64,000 nt of DNA. Origin: Xanthomonas sp. DAR 35659 (GTDB taxonomy: Bacteria > Pseudomonadota > Gammaproteobacteria > Xanthomonadales > Xanthomonadaceae). A program made the position numbers and the translations under genes. The notes beneath the pieces are model-generated. The model did no database searches, was not told where the DNA came from, and worked only from the letters and a program-made list of their open reading frames with translations. Below are positions 8,361 through 17,482 of the stretch, one piece after another; position 1 is the first letter of the stretch; every line of letters starts with the position of its first letter. The stretch lies in the NCBI RefSeq assembly GCF_041242975.1, contig NZ_CP162488.1:1044001-1108000 (forward strand). The letters are read 5' to 3'.

Positions 8361-8840
8361 ATGCGGGTGGAAGCCAGAAGCTATTTCGACATGGTTGTTC
8401 AACCAGCCTGCAGCGACTTCTTGGCCAAACCTTGGCTCTTTCACCTCGGGGTGCTCGCACTCGTTGCAACACACCACATGGTCGACTACTGGTTTGTGGA
8501 AGAATATCAGGGGCCGGTGTGCCGGAAAGCGATGGCGGAAGGGATGAAGTCGGTCCGGGCCGGTCTTGTCTCCGAACATCCGGATCTCGAAGTGTTGGCA
8601 GATGCCGCCGACGCAGCAAAGCATGGCAGGCTTGGCGCCATCAAAGCGCGCTCGCGGCATCTAGATGGGGTCGATCAGTTGAGGGTGACCCCTTCGCTCT
8701 TCAATGCCCCGTTTGGGCAGGGCGTCTTTGCTGAGGCGGTGGATATCTATTTCGATAGCGCCGATGGCCGGAGGGTGGGCGTCCGTGGGCTAATTAAGAG
8801 TGCTTTGGAATTCTGGCGCTGTAAGCTAGCAGATAGCTAG
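8361..8840 (+). CDS. Hypothetical protein downstream of tniQ
   Basis: 159 residues from the ATG at 8361, which has AAGGGG upstream; an earlier in-frame start at 8277 is less likely. The protein is soluble and helical in its first half (FHLGVLALVATHHMVDYW), with a D-A-A-K-H-x-x-L motif near residue 85 that recalls helical HEPN-like proteins, and a beta-rich second half. I do not recognise the family. It lies 282 bases after tniQ, which holds a GGGCCG/CGGCCC inverted repeat (8214-8239), so it is probably a separately transcribed cargo gene. Confidence 0.65.
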   Translation: MRVEARSYFDMVVQPACSDFLAKPWLFHLGVLALVATHHMVDYWFVEEYQGPVCRKAMAEGMKSVRAGLVSEHPDLEVLADAADAAKHGRLGAIKARSRHLDGVDQLRVTPSLFNAPFGQGVFAEAVDIYFDSADGRRVGVRGLIKSALEFWRCKLADS

Positions 8841-9088
8841 TACAAGGGATGGAATATATTGATTGCAGCACTAATGGTGACGATCAAAAATATCGTCGAG
8901 GCTCAATGCGTTGAGCATCTGCTTTTGGCCGGAAGTGGCATGGTTTTCGTGAATTTGTAGAGCGAAAGTAATAGATCGATCAATGGCGGGTAAGAAATAA
9001 CGCTGAATGATTCTCCTTGCCCATGTTGAGTAGGGCAGCAACGCGCAGCACGTGCTGCAGGATGAACTTCAGCCGCGAGGCGATATGG
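8841..9088. other. Intergenic region, AT-richer
   Basis: No coding feature is seen between two convergent genes. The sequence is AT-rich by local standards. I see no convincing terminator, and the STAND gene ends at 9089. Confidence 0.4.
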
Positions 9089-11560
9089 CTACTGGGGCAT
9101 TTCATCGGCATCGATTTCACGTCGACGGATACGGTACTCCAAGTTTTGGAAAAGCCGTTCGTACTTGCGAGCTTCGCGCATGTTCTTTATGAAGAAATCG
9201 TCTCCGGAGTCAAGCGTCTTGATAGCTTGGCCAATAAAGAGATGTCCCTCCCTCAGGCGTTTCTGAGAGTTAGATGTGTATGGTGACTTCTTGACTTCAT
9301 GATAGCGCGCAATTGCCTTGCGCAAAATGCAGAGTGCCCCAAGCTTTCCTTTTTTTCGTGCGGCGTCGATTTCGGTGTCGCCTTTATCAATCTCGCCTAG
9401 CTGATACCAGCACAAAGCCAGTGTCATGGACGCGTCCGCGTTTTGCGGGTCCAGCTTGACAGCTTTTTCGGCTTGCAGAAGTGCAAGATCTGGGTGCTGA
9501 AGGCGAGTGAGCAGAAATAAGGCGAAGCGGTCCCGCAAGGCTGCATTCATCGGCTCTTCTTCGATCGCGAGTCGGAAGTTCTCCTCGGCAAAGCCTAGGT
9601 CGCCCTGCTGCGTTGCGATTTTTGCTGCCTTGGCAAATGGACTTCGAAATGCCTCAGCTACCCTATCCTGGCGATAGCTTCGCTCAACTTTTTGGCGCCT
9701 AGTGGCTTGCGCTTCAACCTTAAGCGAAAAGTCCTTGATGCGTCGGCGGTCGGACTCGCCGCGCTTGCGGAGTTGCTGTTCAAAGAAGCGAGCGGCTAGC
9801 TCTACGATCTGCAGTTCGTAGCGGTCGCCGTAATCCGTGACAGTGGCGAAATATGTCTCGTCCAGAGCCTTCTGGAACTCAACGTGCTGTATGCCGGCCA
9901 GAGCACAGGCATCGGCAACATTGACGTTGTCCAGAGGAATGGCCGCGGATACAAGGACTAGAAAGACTTCCTGCTGAAGTTCGTTGATGCGCAACCATGC
10001 ATCCGCGTAGAGAAATTCAAGGAGTTGGTCATTTGTCTTACGGAATACTTGCTTGATCGCCTCATCAATACCAATCGGTGAGCGCGCAAGATACTTGACC
10101 AGCGTGTCGATCAAAAGTGGTTTGTTGGTGAGCTGCTTCGCTGCGCGCCTCAAGGTCGACTCGCCGGCCTGTTTGATTGCAATTGCGCCGTACTCGTCCG
10201 CTAGTCTGCGCATTAAGGACGTGGATTCTTCATCGGAAAGCGAACTAATCTGCACTGGCTCGAAGGCGACGAACTCGCGCCGGCGCGAGGTAATCAACAC
10301 TCTTCCAAGGCGCTTGCCAATCTGCTTTAGGAACAAGCCGAAGGTGGCTACCTCTTCCTGGGAAGTCGCCAAAGTCTCCGTGTTGTCTAGTACAAGCAGA
10401 ATGTCATCGCGCTTAAATCCCTGCTGCAGGAATTCTGCCGCAACTCGATCGACAAGAGCTGTCCCGCTGAGCTTGTAGTACTCTTTTTCTAGAACTGGCG
10501 TCAGACAAAAAAGCGCCTCACGAACACATTCTTCCATCGCGTCCGAGACCCCACGTAGATGCACGACGCCCTCGTCCGACCAACGGGTCATCTTCGCCGA
10601 GTAGTAGCTGATTACGCTAGGCGCCGGGACCGAAAGAGCTTCATTACCCTCCAGTAGCCGATTGAGGAACTCTAAGGCCAACGTAGTCTTGCCGAAACCG
10701 CCGTCTCCAAAGATCAGGCACTGCGGCAGTCCCTCCGGATCCTCCAGCCACTCAGAAAGTGCGCGGAGCTCATGGTCGCGGCCTTCAAACACGCTGGTCT
10801 GGCGGACAGGCACATTGGAGTACACCCAATGTGGATGGCCCTCGAACTCCAATGGTCGAATGTCGAAGCGCTCAGGAAAATTGGACGCTAATTCTTCGAA
10901 AATCGAACCGGTTGGCAGGTCGATCGTGAAAGAGGCCGACTCAGCCCAGTTGAGAGTCTGGCCCTCCAACTTCCACAGACCCTTACGGTTGGCGACACCA
11001 CTGATGACGAACGGAAGCCCTCCGTGTACGACGGGCGTGCGAATCGACAGCTCGGTTGAGCCTATATGGACCGTGGGCGGGCCGCTTACGGATAGGCGTG
11101 GCAACGTCGGGCCGAAGCAGTTCAAGCTCCGGCGCACCAATGTCGCCAGCCGCGGCGCCCACAGTTCGATGTCTGCCCGACTGACGACTCCGTGGCCGGG
11201 CTTCTTGTTTCGAAAAGCAACCCACGCGGCCGCCTCGGTTGCGAGCGTGTTGCCGTATGTTGCATCAAGCTCGAACCAGCCCTCGTGATACGTGCGAGCA
11301 ATCAGGCTTCGAGCGATAGGTGTCGCAACCTCAAGAATCTCGATGGGCAAGCCGTCGGTAGGTTGGTTGAAGCGTCGTGCAAGGCTTGTCAGCGCCGAAT
11401 TGTCGATGCCGTCAGGCGTCAGTCCGCGCACAAGCTCGAGCGCGCTGACAGCGCTAATTTGATAGAGCGCTCGCAAGATCGACTGCAGATGATTAAGACG
11501 ATCTGAGGTGGACGGAAGCTGCTCCGCGGCAGACAACTGCGAATCGAATAGATTGTGCAT
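9089..11560 (-). CDS. STAND NTPase with C-terminal TPRs, probable defence protein
   Basis: An 823-residue signal-transducing NTPase. Residues 1-250 form an unassigned N-terminal region, with a striking FRNKKPGHGVVS stretch near 116-127. The NB-ARC-like ATPase follows: Walker A GDGGFGKT (285-292), Walker B LLVLDN (D392) and a VLITSRRR sensor (421-428), then a winged-helix-like part. Residues about 640-735 contain TPR-like helices (GDLGFAEENFRLAIEEEP and a second unit). This N-effector, central switch, C-sensor layout is that of antiphage STAND/Avs-like proteins. It is third in a minus-strand group with the nuclease-like gene and an interrupted small ORF. Activation by a phage protein and action of the N-terminus as effector are inference. 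Confidence 0.85.
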   Translation of the reverse strand: MHNLFDSQLSAAEQLPSTSDRLNHLQSILRALYQISAVSALELVRGLTPDGIDNSALTSLARRFNQPTDGLPIEILEVATPIARSLIARTYHEGWFELDATYGNTLATEAAAWVAFRNKKPGHGVVSRADIELWAPRLATLVRRSLNCFGPTLPRLSVSGPPTVHIGSTELSIRTPVVHGGLPFVISGVANRKGLWKLEGQTLNWAESASFTIDLPTGSIFEELASNFPERFDIRPLEFEGHPHWVYSNVPVRQTSVFEGRDHELRALSEWLEDPEGLPQCLIFGDGGFGKTTLALEFLNRLLEGNEALSVPAPSVISYYSAKMTRWSDEGVVHLRGVSDAMEECVREALFCLTPVLEKEYYKLSGTALVDRVAAEFLQQGFKRDDILLVLDNTETLATSQEEVATFGLFLKQIGKRLGRVLITSRRREFVAFEPVQISSLSDEESTSLMRRLADEYGAIAIKQAGESTLRRAAKQLTNKPLLIDTLVKYLARSPIGIDEAIKQVFRKTNDQLLEFLYADAWLRINELQQEVFLVLVSAAIPLDNVNVADACALAGIQHVEFQKALDETYFATVTDYGDRYELQIVELAARFFEQQLRKRGESDRRRIKDFSLKVEAQATRRQKVERSYRQDRVAEAFRSPFAKAAKIATQQGDLGFAEENFRLAIEEEPMNAALRDRFALFLLTRLQHPDLALLQAEKAVKLDPQNADASMTLALCWYQLGEIDKGDTEIDAARKKGKLGALCILRKAIARYHEVKKSPYTSNSQKRLREGHLFIGQAIKTLDSGDDFFIKNMREARKYERLFQNLEYRIRRREIDADEMPQ

Positions 11561-11589
11561 TAGTGTTGAAAAATCGAAAAAGTGGGCGG

Positions 11590-11805
11590 TTATGACTGCG
11601 CCGGGGCGAGGCCTTCCATGCTAATGTAGCGCGCAGCCAAGCTGTTGGGATAGTCCTTCTGGAATTGAACGATCATCTCCCAAGGTACTGAATGGGAGGG
11701 CCAGTTCACGCGGTTTCAAACTCTGTAAGCTTGGCCATAAATTCGGAATATTTCCTTAGCTATTGATTTTTCAGTGTCCGCGCTTCCGTAGCGGTATTCG
11801 GTCAC
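11590..11805 (-). pseudogene. Interrupted small ORF between nuclease-like and STAND genes
   Basis: On the minus strand a GTG at 11805, with AAGG upstream, opens a frame reading TEYRYGSADTEKSIAKEIF, then RIYGQAYRV, then an in-frame TGA at 11718-11716. The same frame continues NRVNWPSHSVPWEM to a TAA at 11590. Both halves look like genuine protein, so this is either a gene of about 70 codons broken by one stop, or two small proteins of 29 and 39 residues (second start GTG at 11709). It is spaced 23 and 29 bases from its neighbours, as a middle gene of an operon would be. No similarity is recognised. Confidence 0.45.
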
Positions 11806-11828
11806 AACGCGCCTTGATTGAGTGTCGC

Positions 11829-13163
11829 CTAATCAGGCATTTGCGGTAACCGAAATGAGCTGATAGCTGGGTCGGGCGGCCCGAATTCGAACTCAAGCCA
11901 ATCATCATCCTGGTCCGATCCCAAGCATTCGATCCTGGCAGATCTGAAGAGCTGCCCTGAAGCGAGACACGATCTGAACATATTGCGTTCGCCTTCCGTC
12001 CACCCATGGACTTCAGCAAATCGCTCATAGGACATAGCACCTGCCAGCAGTTCAAGCACTGCGCGCGCGGAAACTTTGATTCGATCTCCGCTTTGCTCAT
12101 ATCCTCCTTCCATGCTAGCGCTCCATTTTGAGTCAAAGTTACGACGGATGGCATTGTTTGGCATCATATGCGGCTCGGGAAGCATCTTGATGGCCTCCTC
12201 GAACACGCTGCTCAATGCGGCGACAACACCAGAAGTCAGGTGTGCCGGTCTACCGGAAGCAGCGGCAACCAAGACGCAGCGCAGGTATCGGCGCTCACGA
12301 CGAGCGAAGGTCGATGCTGATTCCTGGGCCACTGTCACCAGCAAAACAAGATCAATTGTTTGGCTTCCGTGAAGGAAGTGCTCAGCGATCTGCTTGGCGC
12401 TGAATCCTTCCATTGTCTTATCTCGACTCAGTAGTGCGCAATCGCCATCGCAGACTAGGAGCATTCTGACGGTACCTTCAGGGGCACCTCTGAGCTGTCT
12501 GGTTTTGTCGCTTAGGCGATTGAACAGGACGTTGTTGTCGCGGCTCAAAACGCTATCGTACGCGCGATGCGAACCGCCAGAATAGTTACTGGGCCCTTTG
12601 TACTCGACGGTAAATTTGGCGCCGGGCTCGTCTACTTCTAGCAAGCTTGGCGTCGTCGGGGCGGTAGCTACTTTTCGGGCGAATGGCTTGAGATGTCGCT
12701 TTACGAGCTGTTCGAAAGCCGGTCCGGTGGGTATCAGAAGCTGCACTTTCTTCGAGCCGCTTTCTCCCGCTTCCAAGTGCGAGGCCGCAACATGAAATCC
12801 GCCCCCCTGAATGCCTGCCTTGCGGGCCTGCTGATGCAAAGCCTCAGATAGCCGTTCGAATTGATTGGCGCCGTGCAGTGCAGAGTCCGAAAGAGTCGTG
12901 ATGTCTGCGACCACTGGGACGATCTGGTGTCGATATGAAACCGAAAACCAGAGGTCAGGCTTTCCATTGGTAAGTGGGCGCTCGTGCTCGACCAGTACGA
13001 CTGACCCTAGCGCGTAGAGCCAGGCTAGCTCCCACATCTGCGGCAGTCGGTTCGTGCGCGCGGTGTTGAGCCGCCCAACCAGCTCTGCCAGTGGTCTCGC
13101 CGGCATCCACGGCGCGATGTTGTCCAGCATCTGCTGCATGGCGCGACGAGTGAAAACGAACAT
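11829..13163 (-). CDS. Candidate PD-(D/E)XK nuclease-like protein
   Basis: 444 residues from the ATG at 13163; the frame is open to a TTG at 13187, and no start has a good ribosome-binding site. The N-terminal part has features of a restriction-endonuclease fold: E45 in a helix (WELAWLY), a GKPD motif with D70, then strand VVADITT with D87, giving E, PD and D-x-T. The usual lysine is missing, so activity is uncertain. The C-terminal region (MSYERFAEVHGWTEGERN) is helical. It is the first gene of the minus-strand group ending in the STAND NTPase and lies next to the right border. A defence role is inferred from that context. Confidence 0.7.
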   Translation of the reverse strand: MFVFTRRAMQQMLDNIAPWMPARPLAELVGRLNTARTNRLPQMWELAWLYALGSVVLVEHERPLTNGKPDLWFSVSYRHQIVPVVADITTLSDSALHGANQFERLSEALHQQARKAGIQGGGFHVAASHLEAGESGSKKVQLLIPTGPAFEQLVKRHLKPFARKVATAPTTPSLLEVDEPGAKFTVEYKGPSNYSGGSHRAYDSVLSRDNNVLFNRLSDKTRQLRGAPEGTVRMLLVCDGDCALLSRDKTMEGFSAKQIAEHFLHGSQTIDLVLLVTVAQESASTFARRERRYLRCVLVAAASGRPAHLTSGVVAALSSVFEEAIKMLPEPHMMPNNAIRRNFDSKWSASMEGGYEQSGDRIKVSARAVLELLAGAMSYERFAEVHGWTEGERNMFRSCLASGQLFRSARIECLGSDQDDDWLEFEFGPPDPAISSFRLPQMPD

Positions 13164-13355
13164 GTGCAGCTCGGTTCGCACGTTCAAGAGGAATGTTAAC
13201 AGTAGCCGATCGCTTCGCTGGTTACTCGAACGCCACGGTAGCCACCCGATGTCGGCTTTGGGGTCGTAGGCTTCGGGCGCCTTCTGAAGATGGGTAGGGG
13301 GAAATATGAATTGTTCAGAATTTTATGCGCCATAGGGTGTCCGCGGCCGGGTTCA

Positions 13356-13386
13356 CCATAGTTTGTACAAGCTGCACAACCTATGG
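13356..13386 (+). repeat. Candidate right-end motif cluster
   Basis: CCATAG (13356-13361), TGTACA (13364-13369) and CACAACC (13375-13381), then CTATGG (13381-13386), lie at the border. CCATAG-TT-TGTACA matches bases 16-29 at 13 of 14 positions in direct orientation, whereas CACAACC is the inverse of GGTTGTG at 7-13. A further CCATAG lies at 13331-13336. This density of shared words is what transposase sites at an element end would give. Confidence 0.45.
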
Positions 13387-13432
13387 ACTTGCGATCAATG
13401 GCGCCAGCAGTTTTCTTTTGCGGGCGGAGGAA

Positions 13433-13451
13433 TATACTGTCCCCCAGTATA
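13433..13451 (+). promoter_or_regulatory. FrmR operator overlapping the frmR promoter
   Basis: TATACT and AGTATA form an inverted repeat around a GTCCCCC core. CsoR/RcnR-family repressors, including FrmR, bind such AT arms flanking a run of G or C. The left arm can also serve as the -10 hexamer, so repressor and polymerase would compete. The site lies 16 bases before the frmR start. Confidence 0.8.
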
Positions 13452-13466
13452 GTTCCGAGACCCGAG

Positions 13467-14895
<1,429 letters not shown>

Positions 14896-14964
14896 CCTGG
14901 CGGTCAGTGCGGCGCGCGGCCGCTTCCGCGCATGCAGGTACGCAACGAACCCGGGAGGGGCATG

Positions 14965-15537
14965 ATGAGTACCGTAACGATTCATCCGTCGGTGGATGGG
15001 GGTGTGCGGGCGGGCGCGGAGAATTTCCAGGGCGGCACCCTGGAATGCCACTGCGCCGCCGACAAGGTCACCGTGGAGGTGGGCGCGCAGACCGCGCACA
15101 ACCACGCCTGCGGCTGCACCAAGTGCTGGAAGCCGAAAGGCGCGACGTTCTCGGTGGTGGCGGTGGTGGGCCGCGACAAGGTCAAGGTCACCGTGCACGA
15201 GGAGAAGCTGAAGGTGGTCGACGAGAGTGCCACCATCCGCCGGCACGCCTGCACCGGCTGCGGCGTGCACATGTACGGCCGCATCGAGAACACCGAGCAT
15301 CCGTTCTACGGGCTGGACTTCATCCATACCGAACTGTCGTCGCAGCAGGGCTGGTCGGCGCCGGGCTTCGCCGCGTTCGTGTCCTCGATCATCGAGAGCG
15401 GCACCCGCCCGGAAGCGATGGACGGCGTGCGCAGCCGCCTGCGCGAACTGAAGCTGGAGCCGTACGACTGCCTGTCGCCCCCGCTGATGGACGCGATCTC
15501 CACCCACGTCGCGCGCAAGAGCGGCGTGTTGCAGTAG
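14965..15537 (+). CDS. gfa: S-(hydroxymethyl)glutathione synthase
   Basis: A 190-residue Gfa (CENP-V/GFA fold) protein that speeds condensation of formaldehyde with glutathione. Zinc-ligand cysteines are seen in LECHC, in [10 protein letters not shown] and in CTGCGVH, the pattern of the family. Two adjacent ATG codons (14962 and 14965) follow GGGAGGGG; the second has the better spacing. It sits between frmA and fghA, supplying substrate to FrmA. Many gammaproteobacterial frm operons lack gfa, so its presence is a useful feature of this operon. Confidence 0.95.
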   Translation: MSTVTIHPSVDGGVRAGAENFQGGTLECHCAADKVTVEVGAQTAHNHACGCTKCWKPKGATFSVVAVVGRDKVKVTVHEEKLKVVDESATIRRHACTGCGVHMYGRIENTEHPFYGLDFIHTELSSQQGWSAPGFAAFVSSIIESGTRPEAMDGVRSRLRELKLEPYDCLSPPLMDAISTHVARKSGVLQ

Positions 15538-15622
15538 CCCTGCCGCCACGGCGCGCCCGTGGCGGCGTCTCGGATGCGGCCGGCGTCGGTCCGGCCGCAT
15601 CCCCCAATCCGGAATCCACCGA

Positions 15623-16453
15623 ATGGAACGCATCGAACACCACGCCTGCTGCGGCGGCTGGCAGGACGTCTATCGCCACACGTCGAGCGTGCTCGGCTGC
15701 ACGATGCACGTGGCCGTGTACCTACCGCCGCAGGCCGAGCATGCCGCACTGCCGGTGCTGTACTGGCTCAGCGGGCTCACCTGCACCGAGCAGAACTTCA
15801 TCACCAAGGCCGGCGCGCAGCGCTACGCGGCCGAGCACGGGGTGATCCTGGTCGCGCCGGACACCAGCCCGCGCGGCGACGAGGTCGCCGATGCCGAAGG
15901 CTACGACCTGGGCAAGGGCGCCGGCTTCTACGTCAACGCCACCCGCGAACCGTGGGCCAGGCACTACCGGATGTACGACTACGTGGTGCAGGAGCTGCCT
16001 GGGTTGATCGAGGCCAACTTCCGCACCAATGGCGCGCGCGCGATCAGCGGCCATTCGATGGGCGGCCATGGCGCGCTGGTCATCGCGCTGAAGAATCCGG
16101 GCCGCTATCGCAGCGTGTCGGCATTCGCGCCGATCGTGGCGCCGTCGCAGGTGCCGTGGGGCGAGAAGGCCTTCGCCGCCTATCTCGGCGAGGACCGCGC
16201 CAGTTGGAAGGCCTACGACGCCACGGCCTTGATCGGCAGCGCCGCCGAGCGGCTGCCGTTGCTGATCGACCAGGGCGGCGGCGACGAGTTCCTTGACAAG
16301 CAGTTGCAGCCGCAGTTGCTGCAGGCCGCGGCCGATGCCGCCGGCTACCCGCTGACCTTGCGGGTGCAACCTGGATACGACCACAGCTACTACTTCATCG
16401 CCAGCTTCATCGGCGAGCACATCGCCCATCACGCGCGCGCGCTGCAGGGGTGA
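15623..16453 (+). CDS. fghA: S-formylglutathione hydrolase
   Basis: A 276-residue alpha/beta hydrolase of the esterase D family that splits S-formylglutathione into formate and glutathione, the last step of the pathway. The nucleophile elbow is [10 protein letters not shown]; the acid is probably in GGGDEF and the catalytic histidine in YDHSYYF near the C-terminus. The characteristic early motif [13 protein letters not shown] is present. The ATG at 15623 follows gfa by 85 bases. It completes the frm operon; FrmB is the E. coli equivalent. Confidence 0.96.
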   Translation: MERIEHHACCGGWQDVYRHTSSVLGCTMHVAVYLPPQAEHAALPVLYWLSGLTCTEQNFITKAGAQRYAAEHGVILVAPDTSPRGDEVADAEGYDLGKGAGFYVNATREPWARHYRMYDYVVQELPGLIEANFRTNGARAISGHSMGGHGALVIALKNPGRYRSVSAFAPIVAPSQVPWGEKAFAAYLGEDRASWKAYDATALIGSAAERLPLLIDQGGGDEFLDKQLQPQLLQAAADAAGYPLTLRVQPGYDHSYYFIASFIGEHIAHHARALQG

Positions 16454-16641
16454 GCGTGCTGCGGTGGCGCGCCGGGCGCGCCGGGCACGCCGGGTGCGCT
16501 GGCGTCGGCGGTCGCATGTCCCAGCGCAGCGCGCTCCGCATTGTGGGCGAGGGCAGGGCGCGTGCTGGGGCATCGTTGTGGGGGCGACGGAAGGACACCG
16601 CTAGTAGCTTGCTTTCGCCACAATCCGCCGGATGCAGTGCG

Positions 16642-16718
16642 GCCCTGTAGGAGCGGCTTCAGCCGCGACGAGGCGTTCCCGGTAAAGCCCGTCGCGGCTG
16701 AAGCCGCTCCTACAGGGC
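16642..16718. repeat. Palindromic intergenic repeat, family A
   Basis: GCCCTGTAGGAGCGGCTTC followed by AGCCGCGAC faces its reverse complement about 20 bases later, giving a hairpin with arms of roughly 28 bases. Related copies occur at 20771, 21286, 24289, 28693, 41529 and 51109, all in gaps between genes. Such elements are common in xanthomonads. Confidence 0.9.
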
Positions 16719-17055
16719 ACTTCCCGAAGGTGTCAGAAGTGCCCTGAAGTCGCTTCCACCACGGTATGTTGCCCATCAGGAGATACAGAGGTCCGCTCTG
16801 GCGCCGTCTTGTGGCGTGGTTGGCATTACGCCTCCGGTCGGTGCTCGCCGCCCCGGGCCGTGGCGATCGCGACGGCAAGATGACGTTGACGTGGCAGTTG
16901 CATGGCGATTCCGCTCGGGTATCGGCGCTACGCGTAAACAAATGCGCGGCGCGTCGTCCAATGCGCGGTTGTGCGATTGCCGTCGCGTTGGGTGAGATGG
17001 CGGCTCGCTAGATTCCTCGGCCACGCCATCGTGTCGTCCGGACTGGAGTCGCCCC

Positions 17056-17190
17056 ATGCTCGCTTGCCGCAAATCCGCACCGTTGTTGTCGCGGCAGCGC
17101 TGGCGCAGTCCACTCAGCGCCTTGGCCATGCTCGGTTGCGCGTTGCTCGGCGCCTGCGCGGCGCTGGCGATCGGCGCGGCAACGGCATAG
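17056..17190 (+). CDS. Possible 44-residue membrane peptide
   Basis: The ATG at 17056 has GGAG seven bases upstream and reads a basic start (MLACRKSAPLLSRQRWR) followed by a hydrophobic alanine/leucine segment of about 22 residues to a TAG. This could be a single-span small membrane protein. The segment also contains an LLGAC lipobox-like stretch, so a very short lipoprotein is the alternative. No family is recognised, and coding status is uncertain in such GC-rich DNA. Confidence 0.35.
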   Translation: MLACRKSAPLLSRQRWRSPLSALAMLGCALLGACAALAIGAATA

Positions 17191-17482
17191 CGGGCTCGGC
17201 CGTCCCGCCTGGGGCTCCCTACGGCCGTTGATCGGCGCGGCCTCGGTGCGGCGCGCGATCGCAGGCCAGGGCGTGTCGCTGTCGACGTTGGTGGGCCGTG
17301 GGTGCACGTGGCGACTTGCCATGCAGCAGTGGTGCGACGCCTGCGCGAGGTACGGCATCCAGTTCGCATCGGGATCATGGCCGGCGGCGCGCGCCCCGAC
17401 AGCTTCGGCGCGCACGCTTCGGCGCGCGCGTGGCACCGTCCCTGCGTGTCTGTATTCCCTGCCGCAGCCAAGCGTCACCGGC

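Larger units (their letters stand above)
7..13381. mobile_element. Tn7-like transposon or island with TnsAB fusion
   Basis: Bases up to about 13,380 differ from the rest of the window in lower GC, sparser packing and unfamiliar genes. The centre encodes a TnsA-TnsB fusion, a TnsC-type ATPase and a TniQ protein, which are the cut, join, regulate and target functions of a Tn7-like element. Outer borders are proposed from short inverted GGTTGTG (7-13) and CACAACC (13375-13381), with CCATAG and TGTACA words just inside each. The right border sits just before the frmR promoter and is well supported by the change in gene content and composition. The left border is weak because the window starts there, and no target-site duplication is visible at either candidate end. 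The element could extend left of base 1. Confidence 0.6.
16454..17482. other. Long region with little coding content
   Basis: About one kilobase between fghA and the MocR gene contains a palindromic intergenic repeat (16642-16718) and one plausible 44-codon ORF (17056-17190). Other open frames here are GC-driven and have no domain-like sequence. Confidence 0.5.

Noticed and set aside
6..13387. Target-site duplication flanking the proposed ends
   Set aside because: Five-base flanks do not match for ends placed at TGTG/CACA or at the outer edge of the eight-base inverted repeat.
1..13400. CRISPR-associated transposon
   Set aside because: TnsAB-TnsC-TniQ recalls such elements, but no cas gene and no regularly spaced repeat array is present in the window.
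13383..13466. Upstream extension of frmR adding 28 residues
   Set aside because: The added part crosses the operator and promoter, and FrmR needs Pro2 at its natural N-terminus.
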